Source: Candidatus Phytoplasma melaleucae
GTDB lineage: Bacteria > Bacillota_I > Bacilli_A > Acholeplasmatales > Acholeplasmataceae
Direction: 5' to 3'
Length of the DNA stretch: 64,000 nucleotides
Assembly (NCBI RefSeq): GCF_030588185.1
Contig: NZ_JAOSID010000003.1
Coordinates: forward strand, 1-64,000
This document shows positions 6,457 through 15,956 of the stretch, piece by piece. The position numbers were made by a program, and so were the translations under genes. Every line of letters starts with the position of its first letter. Within the stretch, counting starts at the first letter, position 1. The notes below the pieces were generated by a model. The model was not told where the DNA came from. It made no database searches and saw only the letters and a program-made list of their open reading frames with translations.

Positions 6457-7557
6457 TTATTTCCTTTCTTCCGTAGATTTTAAAAATAATTCATATTGTT
6501 CATATTGTTCTTTTAATTGTGGCGTCATTTCATCATAGATATGTTCAAAAATTTCAATAGGTTTTACTATATGACCATAAGTGGTAATGCGTTGATGTAC
6601 TTCTGAGACATATTTGACAGTAGTTTGTTCAATTTCGCCAATTAATTCTTGTGTTAAAATTTTTCTATTTAATAAATATTTCTGAAAACGTTTAATAGGA
6701 TCTTTTAATTTCCATTCCTCTTCTTCTTCTGAAGAACGATATAATTTAACATTATCATTTGTTGTGTGTCCTAACATACGGTATGTAATTAGTTCTAACA
6801 AACCAGCACCATTCCCTTGTCGTGATGACTCAACAAATTCTTTCACTGCTACATGTACAGCTAAAACATCATTACCATCTACTCTCATACCAGGAATGCC
6901 AAAGGCAATAGCCTTTTGTGATAAAGTTTCAGAATTAGAGGCTGTTTTTCTTGGAGTAGAAATAGCATATTGATTATTTTGAATCGCAACCACTAAAGGC
7001 GCTTTGTAAACAGATGCATAGTTTAATCCTGCGTAAAATTCTTCATGAGCACTGCCACCATCGCCAATAGTTGCTAAAACAACTTCTTTTTTATTTAATA
7101 ATTTGCTAGACAAAGCTAAACCAGCACCTATATTAATAGATGATCCAATAATGATGTTTATTGGTAAAATATGTTTCAAAGGATCCATGTAAGATCCTCT
7201 TTCGTTGCCATACCAATAGAGCAAAAAACTTTCTAAAGGTATTTTACGATATAAAAAAATACCTATATCGCGAAAATAAGGAGAAACCCAGTCATGATCT
7301 TGCAGAGCAGATGCTGCTCCTACTTGACAAGCTTCATGTCCTGTATTCAAAACATATGAAAGCATGCGACCTTGTCTTTGGTATTGAAAAGCCTTCGTAT
7401 CCGTTATGCGAGACAAAATCATAACTTTATATATTTCTAATAACTCTGCTTGAGACATTTTCGGTTCAAATTCAGGGTTAATTACATTTCCTTCAGGATC
7501 TAAAATTTGAAAAATAGGTTTTTGATCAACTTTATATAAGTAATTACTTAATTTCAT
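6457..7557 (-). CDS. pdhA: Pyruvate dehydrogenase E1 component, alpha subunit
   Basis: A 366-residue thiamine-diphosphate subunit of E1. The thiamine-diphosphate motif GDGGSAHEEFYAGLN followed by VVAIQNNQYAIST is clear, as are GHEACQVGAASAL near residue 70 and the loop RMLGHTTND. I place the start at ATG 7555-7557 (MKLSNYLYKV), because AAAGGAG lies 12 bases upstream and homologues begin close to the PIFQILDPEG segment. An in-frame ATG at 7603-7605 would add 16 basic residues and has a purine-rich stretch too close to it. It heads pdhA-pdhB-lipoyl-E2-lpd. pyk lies upstream on the same strand with a 186-base gap, so the cluster may have its own promoter or share that of pyk. Confidence 0.94.
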   Translation of the reverse strand: MKLSNYLYKVDQKPIFQILDPEGNVINPEFEPKMSQAELLEIYKVMILSRITDTKAFQYQRQGRMLSYVLNTGHEACQVGAASALQDHDWVSPYFRDIGIFLYRKIPLESFLLYWYGNERGSYMDPLKHILPINIIIGSSINIGAGLALSSKLLNKKEVVLATIGDGGSAHEEFYAGLNYASVYKAPLVVAIQNNQYAISTPRKTASNSETLSQKAIAFGIPGMRVDGNDVLAVHVAVKEFVESSRQGNGAGLLELITYRMLGHTTNDNVKLYRSSEEEEEWKLKDPIKRFQKYLLNRKILTQELIGEIEQTTVKYVSEVHQRITTYGHIVKPIEIFEHIYDEMTPQLKEQYEQYELFLKSTEERK

Positions 7558-7743
7558 TTTAAAAATAAACTCCTTTACTTGTTTACTTCTTTTATTAATT
7601 CTCATTACCCCTACAAGGTAGCACTTACATAACTTTATGTTAAATAAAGTAAATTACAAGGAGTTAGAAATGAATCTGTAATCCAATTTTATATTATGCA
7701 GTATTTTAGAATTAACAAAAACGGGTGATGTTATAAACTAAAA

Positions 7744-9081
7744 CTATCTGAATATGATTTGATTAGATTTAATCAAGAGTAATTGATTTTTCTCAACTTG
7801 CAAAATATTTAATTTTTTATCTAACTCTTTTTGATTGAGCAAAGACACTACACCAAAACACAAAGATAACAAAGCAGCTTCTTTTTTGTTTTTTATTAAA
7901 GCCAATATAACAACAGGCGGATGAAATTTAGAAATATTATAAGCATCTGCAAAATTATCCACTATAATAGCCTTAATAGGTAAATTGAAAGCAGATTCCA
8001 CAGCGCTTAATAAAATCTTTTCTCGAAAAGTTTGTGGTTCATAAACACGTGAAAAAAAATAATAATCTAATATTTTTTCTGCTTGCCCATTAATTCTATG
8101 CATATACCTGACAGATTCTACAGGGTAATTACCTGAAGCTGACTCGCCTGATAGCATAGTAGCAGTTGTGCCTTCTCGCACCGCATTAAACACATCAGAA
8201 ATTTCAGCTTTAGTAGGACGCGGATTTTTTTGCATTGATTCCAACATTTGAGTAGCTACAATAACAATTTTCCCTTTTGTTAAACATTTATCGATTATTT
8301 GACTTTGATATAAAGGAACTAATTCGCCCGCTACTTCAATTCCTAAATCGCCCCTTGCCACCATAATACCATCTGATAAATCTATAATAGAATCTATATT
8401 ATCGACAGCTTCTTGATTTTCAATTTTGGAAATAATTTGAATTTGATCATTTTTATACTTTTGCAAAATATCCTTTATATCTTGGACATCTTGAGCATTT
8501 CTAACGAAAGAAGCAGCAATATAATCATAATTTTCTTTTATCGCAAAAATAATATCTTGACGATCTTTTTCGGAAATAAAAGGTATTTTTAAACTAATGC
8601 CAGGAACATTTACACCACGACGAGATTTAACTATATGACTATTTTGAGCCTTGGTAACGAGTTCTCTATTTGTAGCATCTTTGTCAATAACTTCTAAAGA
8701 TAAATAACCATCGTCAATATTAACTAAATCACCTATACTTAATTCATCATAAAATTTATCATAAGTAACAGAAAAAACAGAATTATTGCCCAAAATTTCT
8801 TTAGAAGATATTCGGACTAAAGAATCTTTTTCAATCATTGTTGCGTCATCAAATTCATGCGTTCTGATTTCCGGACCTTTAGTATCTAACATAATAGATA
8901 CATTAGTATTTAATTCTTCGTTTAATTTTTCAATAACTTGGATTAACTTCTTACTTGTATCATGATTCGCATGAGAAAAATTAAATCTAGCTACATTCAT
9001 ACCAGCAATAATTAATTGTTTTAAAATTTCTGGATTATAAGACGCTGGACCTAAAGTGCAAATAATCTTTGTTTTATTCAT
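7744..9081 (-). CDS. pyk: Pyruvate kinase
   Basis: A 445-residue cytoplasmic enzyme converting phosphoenolpyruvate and ADP to pyruvate and ATP. It shows the N-terminal TKIICTLGPAS, MLDTKGPEIRTHEF, the B-domain and the family signature IMVARGDLGIEV with the preceding catalytic lysine in IISKIENQEAV. Also visible is VATQMLESM followed by PTRAE-like PTKAEISDV. The C-terminal domain is somewhat shorter than in 470-480-residue enzymes, and no extra phosphoenolpyruvate-synthase-like domain is present as in some Firmicutes. It precedes the pyruvate dehydrogenase genes on the same strand, so the cluster runs from phosphoenolpyruvate to acetyl-CoA. Upstream is a gene-free 1.1 kb. No anomalies in the catalytic residues. 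Confidence 0.95.
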   Translation of the reverse strand: MNKTKIICTLGPASYNPEILKQLIIAGMNVARFNFSHANHDTSKKLIQVIEKLNEELNTNVSIMLDTKGPEIRTHEFDDATMIEKDSLVRISSKEILGNNSVFSVTYDKFYDELSIGDLVNIDDGYLSLEVIDKDATNRELVTKAQNSHIVKSRRGVNVPGISLKIPFISEKDRQDIIFAIKENYDYIAASFVRNAQDVQDIKDILQKYKNDQIQIISKIENQEAVDNIDSIIDLSDGIMVARGDLGIEVAGELVPLYQSQIIDKCLTKGKIVIVATQMLESMQKNPRPTKAEISDVFNAVREGTTATMLSGESASGNYPVESVRYMHRINGQAEKILDYYFFSRVYEPQTFREKILLSAVESAFNLPIKAIIVDNFADAYNISKFHPPVVILALIKNKKEAALLSLCFGVVSLLNQKELDKKLNILQVEKNQLLLIKSNQIIFR

Positions 9082-10225
9082 AAAAACACACTTTTCACCT
9101 TTTTATTATATTAATACAAACTTTTTATTTCTGACCCAAATTATTATTTCATTTACGTATACGCAAAAAATTCAATACAATAAATAAAATAAATTATAAT
9201 CACTTCTATATTATAAAATTTTTTTTAATTTTATAACGAATAAATAAAGTCTAAACATAAAATTCCCTTATGTTAAATAAAAAGTTAGTATCGAAAAAAT
9301 AAAAATAAAAAACGGGGGCCTTGGCAAAAAGGATTCATACTAAGAACATTCGTTTATTTAACTAGCTCTAATTAAACTAAGATAATCTCAACTTTTAAAA
9401 AAAAAGTTTTTTATCGCAAAATGATATTATACATACGATAGTTAAATAAACAAGTATTGTAACTTTCTTTCATAGAATTAATCTTTGCTTTATCTCTTGC
9501 CAAATAAATATAATTCTAGTAGGTTCGTTAATTTCAAAGCCAAATTCTAAAAACCTAGGAAATTTAAAACAAAAACGTATGAATCTGATAGGTATCGGTT
9601 AGAAAATATTTTATAATCTTGATAATTAACAAAACTAAAAGTTTTATAATTTAAGTAAACTAAATTATGAGAAAACAAAAAAAAGATAAACTTATCCACA
9701 ACCAAAGTACTAATGTGAAAAAACACGAAAAAATAAGTTTAAATAATTAACAATAAATAAGCAGATATTAAACGTTTCCAGAAAAAATAGTATTTAGTTT
9801 AACTATAATAACTAATTAGCCAAAAATAGCCAGCCTCACTAAATTTAACTATATGATTTATTTTGAAAAGGTAATATGTATAATCCGAATAGCATTTAGC
9901 TTGAATTTCTTTTAAAAACAAAAATTTTTTATTTTTCTAAAAATAAAAACGATAAAAGAAGATTAATAAAAATTTAACCACTACTACCTAAAATTATTAC
10001 TTAGGGGGAGTTGACTTGATTATAGCAATTCCTCCTTACTTTAAATAAATAATAAAGTAAAATACGTATCTGATAAAAAATTACTGATTTCTTAAAGTAA
10101 ATTTTTTAAATCACTAAAAACATTTTATTTTATAATGTAAAAATATAATGTTCATATAAGGTATCAACACATATGAGAAAATTCAGAGGTTAAAATAACT
10201 TATATTATTACAAACGATCCTAATC
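9082..10225 (+). other. Gene-free 1.1 kb with one G-rich hairpin
   Basis: No frame on either strand shows a convincing start, length or protein-like composition. The sequence is very AT-rich, including the upstream region and presumably the promoter of pyk on the minus strand. One structured element stands out: GGGGGAGTTG at 10004-10013 pairs with CAATTCCTCC at 10026-10035 across a 12-base loop. All ten pairs form only if the plus strand is the RNA, because two are G-U. No T run follows, so it is not a standard terminator. Otherwise I see nothing. Confidence 0.5.
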
Positions 10226-11020
10226 TTATAACAATTTAGCAATTAAATTAATGGCAATCAAAAAAGTAATAATAGAAAAAAAATATTTATTTATAATATT
10301 CATTTTTTTATCAATTTTACGGAAGAAATCAATGAAAAAAGAAATCAAAATCATTAATCCATCAGTTAAGATTAAAATTCTTTTTAAATCGATGTTCAAT
10401 CGTTGTTCTAAATATAAAAAAATAACATCAGTACCTCCTGTAGAAGAACTACTAGAAAAAATTAAACCACACCCTATACCAACACAAAGCCCGATTATTA
10501 AAGAAGAAAAAAACAATCTTAAAAAGCTATTTTTTTTAATAAAATCCGGCAATATATTAAGAAAAAAATTTCTGTCAATATGAAAATAATCTAAATTTTT
10601 AATTATGAAAGCAAAAACAAAATTTAATAAAAGAGTAGAAATAAAGAAAAAAAGTGTGTCTTTTAAGAAAAAACCAAATAATAAAATTATCAAAATTCGA
10701 GCAATAATAATGTTATGATTTGTACTAAAAAAATAATTCTGTTGTTTAGTTTTTTTGTCATAAAAAAAGATTTTGTCTAAAAACAACAAACTACTTTCTA
10801 ATCCGCCTATAATAAATTCTTCAGGCAAAATAAAAAAATAAATACTAAAAATTAATAAAAGAGACCCTAAAAAAATTTTTATTAATTTAAAATGCAACTT
10901 AACATCGTTTGTATAAAAATACAATAGCGGCGAAAGCAAAGGATAGAAACAAATCATTAATGAAAATATAAAAATTAAAAATATAGAAACTATTATAGAT
11001 ATTTTGAAAAAATTTTTCAC
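10226..11020 (-). CDS. YitT family integral membrane protein
   Basis: A 264-residue polytopic membrane protein with about six hydrophobic segments. Near residue 190 it has GIGCGLIFSSSSSTGGTDVI, which matches the conserved G-SSGGTD loop of the YitT family (DUF161), whose members are membrane proteins of unknown transport role. The following RLNIDLKRILILTDG also fits the family pattern. I place the start at GTG 11018-11020, preceded by AAAGGGGG at six bases; an ATG 11 codons earlier (11051-11053) lacks such a site. The usual C-terminal soluble domain (DUF2179) is absent, so the protein is a short form. It lies downstream of the SMC-like ATPase gene on the same strand with 240 bases between, in an area of low coding density. 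Confidence 0.65.
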   Translation of the reverse strand: MKNFFKISIIVSIFLIFIFSLMICFYPLLSPLLYFYTNDVKLHFKLIKIFLGSLLLIFSIYFFILPEEFIIGGLESSLLFLDKIFFYDKKTKQQNYFFSTNHNIIIARILIILLFGFFLKDTLFFFISTLLLNFVFAFIIKNLDYFHIDRNFFLNILPDFIKKNSFLRLFFSSLIIGLCVGIGCGLIFSSSSSTGGTDVIFLYLEQRLNIDLKRILILTDGLMILISFFIDFFRKIDKKMNIINKYFFSIITFLIAINLIAKLL

Positions 11021-11260
11021 TTCATACCCCCTTTTAACACATAAATTAAACAAAAAATAAAACTAAAAATGACAGAAAAAATTTCCCCAGGTTAAAATAA
11101 AAAAGTAATTTACAACAGTGATTAAAAACAAAAGAAATAAATAAAAAGAAATAAAAAAACTGACAAAAATTTGAAAATAATTTTTGTTAAATCAAAAGCA
11201 ATTCTATCTCCAAAACAAGAAATAATTCAATTGTGTAAAAATAAAAAAAACAAAAAAGGT

Positions 11261-14200
11261 TTAATAACTTTTTTTTGATACATTTTCTTGTGTAAAATTT
11301 TCTACCATAACATGATAATCATCTTTGACAATAATTAAATTAGTTGTTACATGAGGAGTAATATCAGCAATTCTCTGAGGCGGAATAGCAATCAAAAATT
11401 GAATTTTTAAATCATTAAAAAAATTCATCATTGATTCTATTCTATTCTCGTCCATATTATTAAAAGCTTCATCAAATAAAACTAGACATCCTTTATCATG
11501 ATATTCTTCTGATAACAATTGTTCAAAACAAATTGCCATTATAACATAAAAAGGTACTTGAGTTTCGCCGCCTGATTTTTCTCGAAAAATTTTAGAAAAC
11601 AAAGAAATATCACCATTTAAATCATTTATCTGAATATCATAAGTCATATAATTACGATAGTCTAAAAATGAGTTAACTATTAGTTCATATCCTTCATCAA
11701 AAGAAATTATTTTCTGAAACAACTCATCTAATAAAATACTATTATAAGACAAACTTTTTTCCTTTGATTTTTCATTTGGAGAATGATCGTTTGCATCAAT
11801 AATCATAGAATAGTATCTTTTATATTCAGGATTTTCCGAAGGCTTTATCAGAAGTTGGTAACGATCATTGCCAAATGGTCTATTATAAAGAATAGTGTTT
11901 AGCCTTCTAATTTGTTGTTGAGCATTCGCTATACTATCTCTCAACTTATTAATAAATTCTTCTTTAAAAATAATTTCAGTTTTTCGTGTTAATTCTTTAG
12001 ATTCTTGTTCATAAATTATTAAATTTTGAGTAACAATAGAATTATATTCTTGCAAAAAATAATCAAGATATTCTAATTTAGCTTCTACATCGGAAATATG
12101 ATGAGTTGTGATGTACACATGCATTAATTGAATCAAATCCATTTTTTGAGTATTTTTTTGTTGTTCTATCATTTGAATATTAGCTTTTATTTGCTTAATG
12201 ATAATGTCATAAGCATAGTTATATTTTTGTAAATAATTTTGTAACTGAGTAAGAGATTTTTCCGCCAAACTAACCTCTTTTTGTTCGATATCATATAGTT
12301 TTTGTTTCATTTCTGATAATTCTTTTTGTAGTAAAATAATTTTTTTTTCATAAATATTAAAATTATTTTTACTTTCGGCAATATTTAATAAAATTGTATC
12401 TAACTCGTGACTTTTTTCGTTTTTTTCGCGTTGGATTTGGCTTAATTTATTTTCTACTTCCGAAAAAAATAGTTGAGATTGATCTAATTTAGCGATGTTT
12501 TCCTTAATTGATTTAATTTCTTTATTTTTATTGCTTAGCTTCGTGCATAAAGACAAATAATCTATTGTAATAACATGTGATATTTGACTACTTTGAATAA
12601 GTTTAAGAATACTTTCATTTTTAGAAAAATTTTTTTGTTTTTCTGATAAGTCATGTTGTAATTTATCAATTTCTAACAAAGTCATTTTTTGACGTATATG
12701 GCCAGAATTAACACCAATGTAAGGAATTTGATAAGTTTTAGGATTCAATTTCTTTACAGTATAATTGCTATAAATCATACCTTGAGGAGTAATAGATTTT
12801 TTATGTTTTTGCAAATTTGCCACATATATTTCGCATATTACATTAGATAACAAAAGCTTAGCATATTTTAAAGCATTTTTATGAGGAGTAGTTATCTTAG
12901 TTGCTAAACTATTATGATTATCAGATATATAAGGAATTTTATCGACATTTACTAGTCCTATATCAAAAAATTGTTCGTTTAATTGAATTTTTTCATATAT
13001 TTTTAGAGCCTGATGGAAATAATCAGAATCTATAATCAAATTAAATTTTCTATTCCCTAAAAAACCTTCTATAGCGTTACGCCATAATTCGTCATTAATA
13101 TCTATTAATTCACACAAAGGACTAACAATAACTTTTTTATTATAAAAATTACTTAATTCCATCTTTAAAAGAGAAATTATCTTTTGAAGATAGAAAGGAT
13201 ATGATTTTGTCTTATCTAAAATACAATTCAAACAGTTATTTTTATCAAGTATCTTTTTTGTCAAATCATTAATACTTTTTTGTAGTTCATTCTGTTTAAT
13301 ACTAAGTAAAAGCATTTCACGAGATAAGTAATCTGATAATTTCATCAAATCCTGCTGCAAAGATAAATAATCTACTACTTTTTCTTTGTTATCGATAAAT
13401 TCATTTGCATTCTGCAAAATCAAATTTAAATCTTTTGTTATATCAGGAATTAAATGAAATAAATTTTGTAAAATCTGAATTTCTTTTTTTAATTTTTGAA
13501 CAAAAACGTCTATTTGTTCTTTTAAATCTTGGTAAATAAACTGATGATAAGCTAAATCTTTTTGTAAAGAATTAAATAAAAAGAAAGAATCACTATTTTT
13601 TTTAGTTTCCAATTGGAAAAAATCATTATTTAAATTTTCTATATACAAATAAAACTTCTTTTTTTGCTCTAAATATATCTTTATATTAGATTCTTCTTGA
13701 ATTTTCCGGCTCAATAACTCTTTCAAACTATTATTATATATCTCAATAGAAATTTTTCGTTCTAATAAATTATTAATTTTAATTTGATTATCTAGCAATT
13801 CTAATGTTTTATGAATATCCATAATTTTTGTTAAATGCTTTAATTTGTTTTGTTCTAATTCAATTTGTGATTCGATTTGTTTTAATTGTTTCACACTATT
13901 TTTAAGACTAGAAACATTAACAGGATTCGCTTCTAATAAAAAATCAAATACAAAATTCTGTAAATTAAGAGGTTTAAAAGCTAGAGCTTTGGGTAATATT
14001 TGAATATACTTAGTAATATTTATTTGTAGATATTTTCCTATTGCGTTTTGATATTGTTTTTTCGTATCAAAAAAATAGAAAAATGGATCATTTTGACGTA
14101 CTGAAAATAAAAATTGTTCTTGATTTTTCGGTGTTTGATTTAAAATAAAAATATCATCTCTAAAAGTTATATTTTCTAAAAAATAAAACTTTTCCTTTAA

Positions 14201-14557
14201 AATCCCTCCTAAAGATAATTCCAAGACGCAACCAAAAATAGCATATTTTTCTTTTTGAGTGTCATAAAATTCCAAAGCAATATGGGTAATAACATCTCTT
14301 TCTCTTAAAAATTCTTTTTTTTCAGTACCTATTTTGCCTCTAATATAGCTTTCTAAAGAACGTTTTGCATTAACATTAGCTGCTATATTAAATTTAACAT
14401 TATTGCGTTCCCCTATTAAAACGTATTGCAAAGCATCTAATAAAGTTGATTTACCTGAACCATTTTCCCCTGAAATTAAAACATTATCTTTAATTTCTAT
14501 TGTTTGAAATGAAAATAAATGCCAATTAACCAATTGTATTTTAGTTAGTTTTTTCAT
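11261..14557 (-). CDS. jetC: SMC-like ATPase of the JetC (COG4913) family, Wadjet/MksB-type
   Basis: A 1098-residue ATPase with two half-heads joined by long coiled coils. The N-terminal head has LVNWHLFSFQTIEI (9-22) and Walker A GENGSGKST (30-38). Coiled coil covers roughly 230-430, a hinge-like region lies around 450-630, and a second coil runs to about 880. The C-terminal head carries the ABC signature KSGGETQVPFY (from about 994) and Walker B CLVLFDEAFNNMDENR (from about 1024). This arrangement is that of JetC/MksB proteins, the motor of Wadjet plasmid-defence and of MukBEF-like condensins, not of RecN, SbcC or canonical SMC. The gene is intact, with AGGA six bases before its ATG. A JetB-family gene lies 6.6 kb upstream on the same strand; no JetA or JetD gene is visible. 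Confidence 0.85.
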   Translation of the reverse strand: MKKLTKIQLVNWHLFSFQTIEIKDNVLISGENGSGKSTLLDALQYVLIGERNNVKFNIAANVNAKRSLESYIRGKIGTEKKEFLRERDVITHIALEFYDTQKEKYAIFGCVLELSLGGILKEKFYFLENITFRDDIFILNQTPKNQEQFLFSVRQNDPFFYFFDTKKQYQNAIGKYLQINITKYIQILPKALAFKPLNLQNFVFDFLLEANPVNVSSLKNSVKQLKQIESQIELEQNKLKHLTKIMDIHKTLELLDNQIKINNLLERKISIEIYNNSLKELLSRKIQEESNIKIYLEQKKKFYLYIENLNNDFFQLETKKNSDSFFLFNSLQKDLAYHQFIYQDLKEQIDVFVQKLKKEIQILQNLFHLIPDITKDLNLILQNANEFIDNKEKVVDYLSLQQDLMKLSDYLSREMLLLSIKQNELQKSINDLTKKILDKNNCLNCILDKTKSYPFYLQKIISLLKMELSNFYNKKVIVSPLCELIDINDELWRNAIEGFLGNRKFNLIIDSDYFHQALKIYEKIQLNEQFFDIGLVNVDKIPYISDNHNSLATKITTPHKNALKYAKLLLSNVICEIYVANLQKHKKSITPQGMIYSNYTVKKLNPKTYQIPYIGVNSGHIRQKMTLLEIDKLQHDLSEKQKNFSKNESILKLIQSSQISHVITIDYLSLCTKLSNKNKEIKSIKENIAKLDQSQLFFSEVENKLSQIQREKNEKSHELDTILLNIAESKNNFNIYEKKIILLQKELSEMKQKLYDIEQKEVSLAEKSLTQLQNYLQKYNYAYDIIIKQIKANIQMIEQQKNTQKMDLIQLMHVYITTHHISDVEAKLEYLDYFLQEYNSIVTQNLIIYEQESKELTRKTEIIFKEEFINKLRDSIANAQQQIRRLNTILYNRPFGNDRYQLLIKPSENPEYKRYYSMIIDANDHSPNEKSKEKSLSYNSILLDELFQKIISFDEGYELIVNSFLDYRNYMTYDIQINDLNGDISLFSKIFREKSGGETQVPFYVIMAICFEQLLSEEYHDKGCLVLFDEAFNNMDENRIESMMNFFNDLKIQFLIAIPPQRIADITPHVTTNLIIVKDDYHVMVENFTQENVSKKSY

Positions 14558-15956
14558 TTGATATCCTATATTAAAGTGGTATAAATAGACGATAAAAAGC
14601 GAGCTACATTTCTAAAAAACTGTTTAATTATTAATTTGTTTGTAAAACAACAAATTAAATTAAAAAAATTTAAAAACCTAACTACTTTTAATATCGTTAA
14701 CGTAAATGAATTAATCCATTACTTAGAACATGAAATTCGTAGTTCTTAAAATGAATTTTTTAGATTAAATAAATTTAATAATTATTCATAACCGATGTAA
14801 AATGATAATTTATTTTAAGACGATGTACTAAAAGTTCTTGTTGAGAGACTATATTTAATTTAAGATTACAAAATAAAATTCGTTATAAAATAATTTGAAA
14901 AACCCTCCTCTCCTAAAGAGATCTAAATAAATGATACCAAAAAAAGTCACATTTAAAACCAAACTGTTAGCTAAATAACAATTAAAGTTCAGATGTGACT
15001 TATTAATAGAGCACTTTTTTTGAAGTACTATATTTTTGTGGTTTATATAATAATGACTATGAATAAAAGAAAATAAATTCAAATGAAAACGTATAAGAGT
15101 TGCTTTGTTAGTGATAATGAAAATAATTTTCAGATGTTTGATCGCTTTATCTTTGAACATTTATTTTTATACTCATATCTTAAACAACTCAATAAATCAA
15201 ACAAATTTTGGCTATTATTTAATTTTTAGTTAATTTTTTAAAAAACTTTTAAATTACCAAAAAGATAAATTACAAAACATTAATTTATGCTTCTAAACCT
15301 TAATAAACTATCATTTATAAAAAAACAATCCGATGATAAATAATATTTTTAGCAGAAAAAAATTAGTTAATGTGTAAACCAGAAAATGTGCCGCTTATCT
15401 CTATTTTCTTTTAAGACATTAAAAAATATTACTAAAGTTTATTAAAATGAAATCATTTATTAATATTTATAAATCGCATTTAAAAATTACAATAATTTAA
15501 TTCATTAAAAGATATTTTCTACTTTTTACTACTTCCTCATAAAATTAAATTCACATAATTAAAACAAATTAAAAATTCTTTTGAGCAGTTGTTTTAATGA
15601 TTTCGCATTCATTATTAATCTTTTTGTAATGTGTTTATTGTTTTACATCTTCATTTTACTATGTTTTTGATTTTAAATATGATTTACGAAAGAATAATAT
15701 TAATCATGTCTATTAAATGTATTGATCCAAATAATTCCAAACTATTAAGAGCATTTAAAAAACTTTTCAAATTAATTATATTTCAAAAATATATTTCTAT
15801 TGAAAATTCCAAATGTAAATAAATCTTAAAAAATAATACATCTTTTTAGATAATAAAAAAAATTATAACAGACACACAATATGATAAAATAAAATATTTT
15901 CTATTTTTACATTTAGTTGATACTAAATAACCAACTGCTTTATATATCTAATGCAA
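14558..15956 (-). other. Gene-free 1.4 kb containing a long imperfect hairpin
   Basis: No reliable gene is present; short open frames on both strands have no good start signal. The notable element is a 9-bp perfect inverted repeat, AAGTCACAT at 14944-14952 and ATGTGACTT at 14993-15001, with a 40-base interval that can fold further (a CTGAACT/AGTTTGG helix with a G-U pair and a GTTA/TAAC tip). On the minus strand the stem is followed by a T run, so it could act as a long terminator or an attenuator. Next to it is a purine-rich GGAGAGGAGG stretch (minus strand, near 14900) with no start codon at a sensible distance. The remainder is featureless AT-rich DNA. Confidence 0.45.

Noticed and set aside
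11054-11260. A JetD nuclease or its remnant directly downstream of jetC
   Set aside because: The 240-base gap is AT-rich without a frame, and the next gene is a YitT-type membrane protein with no toprim-like motif.
14855-15160. A 101-codon minus-strand ORF with some hydrophobic stretches
   Set aside because: No ribosome binding site, no recognisable pattern, and it contains the long hairpin in its middle. Open frames of this length do occur by chance here, so I describe the hairpin but not a gene.
15631-15822. A 63-codon plus-strand ORF
   Set aside because: No start signal, biased towards Ile, Phe and Lys as random AT-rich DNA would be, isolated in a gene-free gap.
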